From: Solirubrobacter phytolaccae
GTDB taxonomy: Bacteria; Actinomycetota; Thermoleophilia; Solirubrobacterales; Solirubrobacteraceae
Reading direction: 5' to 3'
Length of the DNA: 64,000 nucleotides
Assembly: GCF_027587195.1 (NCBI RefSeq)
Contig: NZ_JAPDDP010000032.1
Coordinates: 1 to 64,000, forward strand
Positions 1 through 7,846 of the stretch are shown here, piece after piece. The notes beneath the pieces were generated by a model that made no database searches, was not told the origin of the DNA, and worked only from the letters and a program-made list of their open reading frames with translations. Numbering within the stretch: position 1 is the stretch's first letter; every line of letters starts with the position of its first letter. The translations under genes were made by a program, and so were the position numbers.

Positions 1-112
1 CGATAGCCGGCGCCGCATCAACCGCGCGCCTCTCACGATCGGGCGCATCGTCGCCGCCCGGCTCCGCGCCAACCGCGCGCCGGTCACGGTCGGGCGCATC
101 GTCGCCGCGCGC
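1..112. repeat. 51-bp direct repeat inside the STAND-TPR gene
   Basis: Two near-identical copies of a roughly 51-bp unit lie head to tail. On the minus strand they encode two copies of a 17-residue, Asp/Arg-rich unit beginning GDDAPDR, in the reading frame of the leftmost gene. The unit lies at the visible C-terminal end of that protein and probably forms a charged, disordered linker. Whether more copies follow is hidden by the window edge. Confidence 0.7.
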
Positions 113-3100
113 CGGCGCGAGCGGGCGCAGGAACGCGGCGATCTCCTCGGCCAGGCCTGACGGGTCGCTCGCCGCGTGGGACAGCGGCGGGACGCGCGGC
201 GCGCGCAGCTCGTGCTCGTCGCCGTCGTGCGTCAGCGCCGTCGCCACGAGGCCGTCGCCGTCCTCGGCCGGCTCGATGGTCACGCGCAGCTCGTGCTCGG
301 AGACGCTCGCGGTGCGCTTGCGGCCCAGCGACTCGTTGAGGCCGTCCGCGCGCCGCAACAGACCGGAGGCGTCGTCACCGTCGGTCGCACTGTCCGCGCG
401 CAGCTCGAGCAGCCGCGCGGGCCAGGCGCCGGCCTGCTCGCAGCGGTCCTCGAGGGCGGCGCGGGCGACCTCCAGCACGCGGTCGCGCAGGGCCGCGTCC
501 GGCAGCGCCTCCGCGGCCTGGACGAGCGCGGCGCCGTCGCGGACCGGGGTCGCCTGCTTGGTCGACGCGACCTTGGCCAGCTCCTGCTGGACGAGCTCGT
601 TCAGCAGTCCGCGCGCGTCGACGCGCGCCGCGGTCGCGACGAGCGCGTGCAACGTCGCGCGCGACGGGTCCTCGCCGAGCGCGCTCCACGCGTGCTCCAA
701 GGTGGCCACCGAGCGCTCCGGATGCCCGACGAGCCGGTCGAGCTCGGCGTCGCGCACGGCGAGGAGCACGCGGTCGCGCTCCGGGATGTCCGCGTAGCGC
801 GCCGACGCCCGCACGGGCGACGGCACGAGCCGGCGCAGGCGGGTCCGCAGCTCCGGCCGACCGGACAGCTCCGGCACGCGCTCGAGCCCGTCGAGCAGCG
901 CCAGCCGTGCGGTCGCCGGCGTGACGTGCGAGAGCTGCGCGCACAGGCAGTCGAGCAGCGCGTCCTGCGCCTTCCCTTCACTCACCGAAAGCCCGGCGAG
1001 CGTCGCGGCGACGAAGCTCCGCGGCGGCCGCCCCGCCGCGCGCAGGCCGTGCAGCGCCTCCATCACCAGCCGCGCCGCCCGCTCGCGATCGCCGCGCCGG
1101 GCGACCAGCTCGGCGCCCAGCAGCAGCCGCCGCGTCCAGACGTCGCTGCCGCGCTCGAGCCGCGTGCGCCGCGCCGACTCCAGCCGCGCCGCCGCCTCGG
1201 CGAGATCGCCGAGCCCGCGCAGCTGCAGCGCCGCGCCGCGCACCCGGCAGCGGCAGACCGCGGCGGTCGCGCCGATCCGGCTCCAGCGGTCCGCAGCCTC
1301 CTCGAAGTCGGCCAGCGCGTGCTGGGCGTCGAGCAGCTCCGCGTGCACCTTCCCGCGCAGCTCGCGCCCCTCGGCGGCGATCGTCCACGAGCGGTCGCCC
1401 GCGCCGCGCAGCGTGCCGCTGAACCGCTCCGCCGCGTCGTCGGCGAGCGCACGGGCCTGCAGCGGATGCCCGGCCGCGAGCAGCGCCTGCACGCGCAGGA
1501 TCGCGCACCGCGCGGCCACGTCCGGCTCGTCGCCCTCGACCTCGGCCAGCACCGACAAAGCCAGCGTCGGCGCGCCTCGGCGCAGCTCCAGCCGCGCACG
1601 CGTCAGCGCGAGCTCCACCGCCTGACGCCCGCTCGCCAGCCGCGCCCCGTCCGCGCACGCCGCCAGCGCCCGGTCGAGCTGGTCGCGCGCGTCGTGGAAC
1701 ACGGCGAGCTGCTGGTGCACTGCCGCGACGTCGCACGGCGCGCCCCGCCGCGCGAACGACAGGGACGAGCGGAAGTGCGCCGCCGCGTGGCGGCTGTCGT
1801 GGAGGGACAGCGCCCCCGCGTAGGCGAGCCGCAGCCACAGCTGGTCCTCGCGCGCGAGCCGTCCGCGCAGCGCCGTCTCGACGTGCGGGCGAGCCGCGTC
1901 CGCGTCACCACGCACCAGCGCGACCCCGGCCTCGACCAATGCCAGCTCGCTCTTGCGCAGCGTCGGCGTGCCCGGACGGGCCTGCAGGTGGCGCAGGTCA
2001 CGGAGCGCGCGCTCGGCCTCGAACCCGTGCCCGGCACGCCGCTCGGGCGCTTCCCGGCAGGCGAGCTGGACGGCCGCGACCGCGAGCTCCCAGCGCGCCC
2101 GCAGGTCGGTCCGGACGGAGCGCTGCAGCGCGTAGTCCTCCCCCAGCACCTCGGCCGCGAGCGCGCGGCGGCGGTCCGGGCGGCGGTCCGCGCACGCTGC
2201 GTCCACGCACGCCTGCCAGTCCCCGCGCGCCTGGTCCGGGTCGAGCTGGAAGCGGTGGAAGACCGCCTCGCAGAGCCAGCGCGTGGCGTTCTCCGGATCC
2301 CGCCCGGCGCGCGCGTCGAACCACGCGGCCGCGCGCTCGTGCAGCGGCGCGTGCGCGTCCGCCGCCGCGAGCAGCTTGCGCATCGGCACCAGGATCGACG
2401 GGTGGAAGCGCACGGTGTGCACGTCCACCGGGTCCAGTTGCACCCACGACGCGCGGCTCGCGTACCGGCGCAGCGCGCGCCACAGCGCGTCGATGTCGCG
2501 CCCCGGCAGCAGCGGCCCGAGCACCGAGACCGCGAACTCGTGCTCGAGCGTGCGCGGCGCGACGCCGTACAGCAGCAACGCGCCGAGGTCCGGGTCGAGC
2601 GGCCGCAGGATCCGCTCCATCAGGTAGACCATGTCCGCGCCCGCGCTCGTCACCAGCTCGCCCGGGTCGATCCCGGGCCGCTCCTCGGCGACGTCGGCCA
2701 GCAGCTCGAGCTTGAACGGCACGCCGCCAGCGCTCGCGACGATCCGGTCCACCAGCGCCGGCCGCTCGAGCCCGCGCTTGGTCGCCAGGTACGTGCGCGC
2801 CTCCGCGTCGGTGAACGCCTCCAGGCGCACGGCCGAGGCGCCCGGGAACCCCGGACGGGCGCGGCTGGTGAGCACGAGCCGCAGCGCCGGCACGGTCTCG
2901 AGCAGCGACTCCAGCAAGGTGAAGAGCGGCCCGAGCTCGGTGCCGGTGCCGGCGATCGGCAGCGCGGCCTCCAAAGTGTCGAGCGCGATCACGATCGGCC
3001 GCCCGTCGTTGACCTCTCGCAGCGTCGCGGCGAAGCGCGCCTGGATGTCCGCGGCGGCGGCGCCGAGGGACGGCGCGGTGGTCGGCCGCCGCAGCAGCCG

Positions 3101-4018
3101 CTCGCGCTGCCCGGGGTGCTGGGAGAGCAGCTCGTAGAACGGCGCGTCCGGGAGCTGGCGGTCGAGCTGCTCGGCCAGCTCGAGCAGCAGCAGCCACGGC
3201 TCGCGGCACGCGCGCAGCGGATCGACCGCCTCCAGGTCCACGCGAGCGCACGCGATCCCCTCCGGCACGCAGCGGCGCGCGATCAGCCAGCGCAGGTAGG
3301 TCGACTTGCCCATGCCGCCGTCCGCCCACAGCTCGAGCGCGCGGACCTCGCCGGCCAGCAGCGCCTCGGTCGCCCGCGCGCTCGGCGCGGGCAACTGGAA
3401 GCGTGAGGAACGCCGCCAGTCGCGCATCCACATCGCCCGCGAGCGCAGCCGCCGCTGATGCGCGTTGCAGACCGCCGCGCCCTCCGGGCCGAGCAGCGCC
3501 AGCCGTTCGATCACGACGTCGAGCAGGTCCTGGCAGCGCGCGAGGTCGAACGCGGCGTCCGCGGCGCGGAACTCGGCGGCGAAGCGCTCGAGCGCGGCTT
3601 CGGGCGCGACGACCAGCTCGTGGTAGAGCGCCTCGACCACGCTCCCGTCGGCGAGGTGCGCGAGCACGCGCGCGGAGAGCTCGCGCAGCGGCTCCGGGAT
3701 CACCTCGCCGGCGTCCGCTCCCTCCCACCAGCCGGCGTAGAGCTCACGCCGCTCCAGGTCGGGCACGCGGAAGCGATCCGGCCGGCCGGGCACCGGCTCG
3801 ACCGCGCCGAGCGCGATCAGGTCCGGCAGGTGGACGCCCTCGATCCGCGGCGGGACCGCGCGCAGGACGTCCAGCAGCGCCGCGTCGAAGTGATGCACCG
3901 CCGCGCAGCGCTTGAGCAGCTCGGTCCTCCCGGTCGGGGCGACCGCGCGCACGGCGGCCTCGAGCGACTGGCCGCTCGCGAGCTGGGCGGCGATCGCCCG
4001 CAGGTCAGGCACGGTCAC
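1..4018 (-). CDS. STAND-type P-loop ATPase with TPR-like repeats (3' end outside the window)
   Basis: The minus strand is open from a GTG at 4018 to the window edge, giving more than 1330 residues with no stop. An alpha-helical N-terminal region of about 230 residues precedes a Walker A motif (GGMGKST, about residue 235) and a Walker B-like strand (IVIALD). The rest is mostly helical TPR-like sequence, ending in a beta-rich stretch and the charged repeat at 1-112. STAND ATPases use such repeats to sense a signal and oligomerise. The GTG overlaps the stop of the CHAT-ATPase gene by 4 bases, so the two are probably translationally coupled. No effector domain is visible; one could lie beyond the edge. 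The family assignment is firm at the ATPase level only. Confidence 0.8.
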   Translation of the reverse strand, partial: MTVPDLRAIAAQLASGQSLEAAVRAVAPTGRTELLKRCAAVHHFDAALLDVLRAVPPRIEGVHLPDLIALGAVEPVPGRPDRFRVPDLERRELYAGWWEGADAGEVIPEPLRELSARVLAHLADGSVVEALYHELVVAPEAALERFAAEFRAADAAFDLARCQDLLDVVIERLALLGPEGAAVCNAHQRRLRSRAMWMRDWRRSSRFQLPAPSARATEALLAGEVRALELWADGGMGKSTYLRWLIARRCVPEGIACARVDLEAVDPLRACREPWLLLLELAEQLDRQLPDAPFYELLSQHPGQRERLLRRPTTAPSLGAAAADIQARFAATLREVNDGRPIVIALDTLEAALPIAGTGTELGPLFTLLESLLETVPALRLVLTSRARPGFPGASAVRLEAFTDAEARTYLATKRGLERPALVDRIVASAGGVPFKLELLADVAEERPGIDPGELVTSAGADMVYLMERILRPLDPDLGALLLYGVAPRTLEHEFAVSVLGPLLPGRDIDALWRALRRYASRASWVQLDPVDVHTVRFHPSILVPMRKLLAAADAHAPLHERAAAWFDARAGRDPENATRWLCEAVFHRFQLDPDQARGDWQACVDAACADRRPDRRRALAAEVLGEDYALQRSVRTDLRARWELAVAAVQLACREAPERRAGHGFEAERALRDLRHLQARPGTPTLRKSELALVEAGVALVRGDADAARPHVETALRGRLAREDQLWLRLAYAGALSLHDSRHAAAHFRSSLSFARRGAPCDVAAVHQQLAVFHDARDQLDRALAACADGARLASGRQAVELALTRARLELRRGAPTLALSVLAEVEGDEPDVAARCAILRVQALLAAGHPLQARALADDAAERFSGTLRGAGDRSWTIAAEGRELRGKVHAELLDAQHALADFEEAADRWSRIGATAAVCRCRVRGAALQLRGLGDLAEAAARLESARRTRLERGSDVWTRRLLLGAELVARRGDRERAARLVMEALHGLRAAGRPPRSFVAATLAGLSVSEGKAQDALLDCLCAQLSHVTPATARLALLDGLERVPELSGRPELRTRLRRLVPSPVRASARYADIPERDRVLLAVRDAELDRLVGHPERSVATLEHAWSALGEDPSRATLHALVATAARVDARGLLNELVQQELAKVASTKQATPVRDGAALVQAAEALPDAALRDRVLEVARAALEDRCEQAGAWPARLLELRADSATDGDDASGLLRRADGLNESLGRKRTASVSEHELRVTIEPAEDGDGLVATALTHDGDEHELRAPRVPPLSHAASDPSGLAEEIAAFLRPLAPARGDDAPDRDRRAVGAEPGGDDAPDRERRAVDAAPAI

Positions 4019-5994
4019 TTGTAGCGCTCCCATCCGATTCCTTCGATGTAGCTGGCCAGCCCGACGACCGCGCCCCAGCTGAAGTCCTCGTTGAGGCTGG
4101 GGAGCGCGGCGAGCGTCGCCTCGACGTCCGTGCGCGGGACGTCGAAGTGGTGGAAGAAGTACTGCAGGGCGATCTCGCCGAACTCGTCCGGGCGGAACGT
4201 GCGCAGCGAGATCGACGCGCCGATCGCCCGGCGCAGGCGCTCGGTCAGCGCGCCCGCCTGCTCCTCGCTCACCGCGACGATGAACCGCACCGGCTCCAGC
4301 TGCCCGTGCGCGGCCGGCTCGAGCAGGTAGTCGCACAGCAGCTCGAGCTCCTCGGTCGCGAGCGCGGCGACGTGGTCGAGCGTCACCAGCAGCGGCCGGT
4401 CGCCGGCCGCCTCGCGCAGCGCGTCGGTGAACAGGGCGAACGTCGTCTCGAGCGCGTTCGGCGGCGCGGCGGGCGTGCGCGTGAGCGTCTCGACGGCTTC
4501 CCGCCAGGCGGCGAACGCGGCCGCGTTCGCGTCCTGGTGCTGCGGCTTGGCGGCGAGCTCGGCGGCGATCAGCCCGAGCGTGGCCAGGCAGTCGACGCGG
4601 CCGCCGCGCTTGAGGTCGACGTAGGCCGCGTTGCCACCGTGGACCTCGCACGCGGTCACGCACCAGCGTGCGAGCTCGGACTTGCCGACCGCGGCCGGCC
4701 CGGTGATCTCGATCACGCCCGGGGCGATCTCGAGCTCGGGCTCCGGGTCGAGCACGCGCCACAGCCGGCGGCGCTCGCGCGTGCGGTCGACGAAGCCCGC
4801 GTACTGGCGTTGCAGCGGCTCGCCCGGGTCCAGGTCCTCGTCGCCGGTGCCGTAGCGCAGCCGCAGCACGGACTCCGGCGGCGCGTTGACCGTGAGGCTC
4901 GGCACCGCGAAGTCACGCCGTTCGAACCCGGTCGTGTCGGTGATCGCGCGGCGTGCGCGGCTGACGGCGACGTCGAGCGGCTCGTGCTGGACGAGCGCGG
5001 TGTAGAGCTCGGCGGTGAACGCCGCGGCGACGTCCCCGCGGATGTCGGCCTGCATCGCGATCACGGCCGCGACCTCGAGCTCGACGAACGCGTCGGCGAC
5101 GCGCCAGGCGCCCGCCCGGTCCTCGTCGCGGTCGGCGGAGCGGCAGGCGTTGAGGATCGCCAGGCGCGGCGGGTGCGCGGCGAGGTCCGCGTGGATCTCC
5201 GGCGCCGTCCACGGGTGCTGGTCGCCCGTCCGCGGGTCGTGCAGCAGCAGCCGCCCACGGCCGTCCTCGACGTCGCCGTGGCCGATGAAGTGGAAGATGT
5301 GCGGGCGCAGCTCGTCGTAGCGCTCGCGTAGCTCGGCGCGGGTCGGCCGCCACAGCACCTCGACGTCGGTCTGCCCGCAGTGCCGGCGCAGCGCGTGCTG
5401 GACGTTGCGTACCTCGTCGAACGCGGCGACGCGCTCGTCGTCCGCCGCCGAGCCGACGACCATCAGCACCTTCAGCGGCCAGCGCACGGCCTCCGGCGTG
5501 GACGCGCCGCAGAAGCTCCGGCCGACGCGCACGAGCGGCGCGGCGACGTCGGTCGCGGGCCGCTTGAGCCCGCGGATGAGCAGCTCCCACGGCAGCGACG
5601 CGAGCGAGTCCGGCAGGTCGAGCAGCAGCCGCAGCCCGCTCGGCCGCGCGGACATCGCGGCCGCGTCCCACGCCTCGCCGATCGCGCCCTGGTGCAGCAG
5701 CCCGTGCAGGTACTCGCCGACCGCCTCGAGCCCGACCTCGTGGCCGTGCTCGTCGAGCAGGCAGCGCCGGATCGCGGCGTGCGCGTCGAGGCTGGTGAGG
5801 AAGGGTGGGAGCGGTGCGTCGAGCCGGGCCTCGGCAATCGGGCTCGTCGTCCAGTCGCCGCGGCCGTCGTCGTCGTGGAAGCCGACGACCCAGCCGCGCT
5901 CGGCGGTGCCGGTGATCCGGATCAGCGCGGTGCGCGGCGTGAGCCGCAGCTGGGGCCGGCCGTTCGGCGTTCGTGGTCGGTGTGGAAGCGGCAT
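4015..5994 (-). CDS. CHAT-domain caspase-like protease fused to a STAND ATPase
   Basis: The protein has 659 residues. Residues about 90-400 form a CHAT domain, a caspase/separase-like peptidase fold: a PWELL segment near 135, the catalytic His in FHFIGHGD (H239) and the catalytic Cys in ILNAC (C284). Residues about 400-659 form an ATPase module with Walker A GPAAVGKS (432-439) and a hydrophobic Walker B strand ending LDH. There is no signal peptide, so it should be cytoplasmic. The ATG at 5994 is the last one before the divergent spacer, and the frame upstream of it reads through the oppositely oriented CHAT gene. It is followed by the STAND-TPR gene with a 4-base overlap. CHAT-STAND pairs are known from bacterial conflict and programmed-cell-death systems; defence here is inference. 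Confidence 0.88.
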   Translation of the reverse strand: MPLPHRPRTPNGRPQLRLTPRTALIRITGTAERGWVVGFHDDDGRGDWTTSPIAEARLDAPLPPFLTSLDAHAAIRRCLLDEHGHEVGLEAVGEYLHGLLHQGAIGEAWDAAAMSARPSGLRLLLDLPDSLASLPWELLIRGLKRPATDVAAPLVRVGRSFCGASTPEAVRWPLKVLMVVGSAADDERVAAFDEVRNVQHALRRHCGQTDVEVLWRPTRAELRERYDELRPHIFHFIGHGDVEDGRGRLLLHDPRTGDQHPWTAPEIHADLAAHPPRLAILNACRSADRDEDRAGAWRVADAFVELEVAAVIAMQADIRGDVAAAFTAELYTALVQHEPLDVAVSRARRAITDTTGFERRDFAVPSLTVNAPPESVLRLRYGTGDEDLDPGEPLQRQYAGFVDRTRERRRLWRVLDPEPELEIAPGVIEITGPAAVGKSELARWCVTACEVHGGNAAYVDLKRGGRVDCLATLGLIAAELAAKPQHQDANAAAFAAWREAVETLTRTPAAPPNALETTFALFTDALREAAGDRPLLVTLDHVAALATEELELLCDYLLEPAAHGQLEPVRFIVAVSEEQAGALTERLRRAIGASISLRTFRPDEFGEIALQYFFHHFDVPRTDVEATLAALPSLNEDFSWGAVVGLASYIEGIGWERYK

Positions 5995-6099
5995 GGGGCA
6001 GGGCGTTCGCGGGGCGCTCACGCTGGAGGAGACCCGGGCTGTGGCGGTCCAGATACAGCGAGGTGGTATCTCGGACCCCCGCTCGATGATCTCCCTCGT
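5995..6099. promoter_or_regulatory. Divergent promoter region between the two CHAT operons
   Basis: The 105-bp spacer separates two CHAT genes transcribed away from each other, so both promoters must lie here or in the flanking coding ends. I cannot name a convincing -35/-10 pair. The outstanding element is the interrupted palindrome at 6046-6077. Confidence 0.6.
6046..6077. promoter_or_regulatory. Interrupted palindrome, candidate operator of the CHAT locus
   Basis: The left arm is GGTCC followed by AGATAC and the right arm is GTATCT, one extra C, then GGACC, with a 9-nt centre. The arms are complementary except for that single inserted base. It lies in the middle of the divergent spacer, closer to the rightward gene. 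The geometry fits a dimeric regulator that could control both directions. Confidence 0.55.
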
Positions 6100-7833
6100 A
6101 TGGACCCTGCTTCGATGCGTGCGGCCGTCATCGATCTGCTGAGCCGACTGGACGAGCTGGAAGACCCCGCCGAGGAGGAGCGGGTCCGCGCGCAGCTGCT
6201 GGAGCTGCTCGCCGAGCTGTCGGGCCCGCCACAGCCCGACCGCTTCCGCTTCGAGGAGCTCCTCGAGGCGGATTTCTCTGGCGACCCCCTGATCACGACC
6301 GAGCAGCACATGGCCGAGCGCGAGCCCGGGCAGCCCGTCTACGCGCGCATCGACACGCTGGACACCGTCGTCGCCGAGCATCCGTTCGAGGTCACCGTCG
6401 GCCTCACCACGGTGCTCGACCCTGAGCTGTTCTCCACCGTGATGGACCTGCCACCCGGCGACCAGCGCATCACCGTGCACGTGACCGCCGACGGGATCTC
6501 TCTCGAGCCCGGGCAGGTCTGGCGTCACGAGCTGCACGTCAAGGACGACGAGCCGCTGCCCTCCGTCACGCTGCGGCTCAAGGCTGAGCCGCAGCTGGCG
6601 GAGGAGCGCGAGGCGCGGATCCAGGCCCTGTACCTGCACCACGGCCACACCATCGGGTTCGGCTCGCGCAGCCTGATCGTCACCCGCGGGGCCGACGTCC
6701 AGCCCGAGCTCGTGCCGACCACGCCCGAGGCCGAGGGCGTGCTCGCGCTCCCGCGCGGCCTCCCGGCGCCGGACCTGACGATCGACATCCGCCGGGGGCG
6801 CTTCCCCGGCGAGCTGATGTGGGTGTTCGACACGAGCCATGACCTGCCCGTGCCGGACGAGGCGCCGATCACCAGCGTCGGCGACGCGCCCCGCGAGTAC
6901 GCCCGCTCGCTGATCCTGCGCGCCAACGCGCGCGAGGGGCAGTCGGACCTGTTCGCGTTCCTGCGCGGCATCGGCAAGGAGATCGCCGAGGCGATGCCGC
7001 CCGAGTGGACGGCGCTGCTGGCCGCGGTCGCCGACCGGGTCGGTCGTCCGCCGCTCGTGCAGATCCTGTCCGAGGAGCCGCACATCCCGTGGGAGCTCGC
7101 GTGGCTGGACGAGCGGATCGACCCCGAGGCGCCCGGGTTCCTCGCCGCGCAGGCGTGCGTCGGGCGCTGGCTGCTGTCCGAGCGCAACCCGCCGTGGCCC
7201 GCGCCGCCGGCCGTGGACGGCGAGCGGATGGCCGCGATCTGGGGTGAGTACGCCGCGCCGGGCTGGCAGCGGCTGCTCGCGGCCGAGGACGAGGGCCGCG
7301 CGCTGCAGGCGCGGTTCGGCGCCGCCCACGTGCCTGCGACGCTCGACGACGTCACCCGCTGCCTGGAGGGCGCGCCGCAGGCCGACGTCCTGCACTTCGC
7401 CGTCCACGGCCACTACGACCCGGGCGGCGGGATGGACGGCCTGGTGCTGACCGACCAGCGCACGCTGGACCCGACCGTCGTGCGCGGGATGGACCTCCCG
7501 CACCGGCCGTTCGTGTTCCTGAACGCGTGCCAGGTGGGCATGGGGCGCGAGGTGCTCGGCGACTACGGCGGGATGGCGATGGCGCTCGTGAAGGCCGGGG
7601 CGAGCGCGGTGGTCGCGCCGCTGTGGTCGATCGACGACCAGCACGCCGCGCGGGTCGCGCTCGAGTTCTACGCGGAGATCCAGGCCGGCGCGCAACCGGC
7701 CGACGTCCTGCGCCGCGCCCGTGCGGCGGACGGCCCGGAGCCGAGCCGCGCTTCGGGCACCTGCTTCGCGTACCAGTTCTTCGGGCACCCGGCGATGCGG
7801 CTGTCCTTGGCGAACGGGTCATCGCAGCTGTAG
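6100..7833 (+). CDS. CHAT-domain protease-like protein
   Basis: The protein has 577 residues. A short acidic helical N-terminus (1-55) is followed by a beta-rich region (about 60-300) that I cannot name, then a C-terminal CHAT domain. The domain has a PWELAW segment, the catalytic His in HFAVHGH (H436 of the HG pair) and the catalytic Cys in VFLNAC (C477). No P-loop is present, unlike the divergent CHAT gene, so an ATPase would have to act in trans. The BTAD-STAND gene begins 13 nt downstream and is probably co-transcribed. The start at 6100 lacks a good ribosome-binding site; a second ATG at 6115 is possible. Cytoplasmic by absence of signals. The protease assignment rests on an intact His/Cys dyad; the substrate is unknown. 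Confidence 0.87.
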   Translation: MDPASMRAAVIDLLSRLDELEDPAEEERVRAQLLELLAELSGPPQPDRFRFEELLEADFSGDPLITTEQHMAEREPGQPVYARIDTLDTVVAEHPFEVTVGLTTVLDPELFSTVMDLPPGDQRITVHVTADGISLEPGQVWRHELHVKDDEPLPSVTLRLKAEPQLAEEREARIQALYLHHGHTIGFGSRSLIVTRGADVQPELVPTTPEAEGVLALPRGLPAPDLTIDIRRGRFPGELMWVFDTSHDLPVPDEAPITSVGDAPREYARSLILRANAREGQSDLFAFLRGIGKEIAEAMPPEWTALLAAVADRVGRPPLVQILSEEPHIPWELAWLDERIDPEAPGFLAAQACVGRWLLSERNPPWPAPPAVDGERMAAIWGEYAAPGWQRLLAAEDEGRALQARFGAAHVPATLDDVTRCLEGAPQADVLHFAVHGHYDPGGGMDGLVLTDQRTLDPTVVRGMDLPHRPFVFLNACQVGMGREVLGDYGGMAMALVKAGASAVVAPLWSIDDQHAARVALEFYAEIQAGAQPADVLRRARAADGPEPSRASGTCFAYQFFGHPAMRLSLANGSSQL

Positions 7834-7846
7834 GGTCGCTTGACCA

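Noticed and set aside
176-3406. A 1076-codon open frame on the plus strand
   Set aside because: Composition is Arg/Gln/Leu-rich without motifs; the opposite strand encodes a clear STAND ATPase. It is a mirror of high third-position GC.
5995-7788. Upstream extension of the CHAT-ATPase frame on the minus strand
   Set aside because: It reads antisense through the second CHAT gene, which has intact catalytic motifs on the plus strand.
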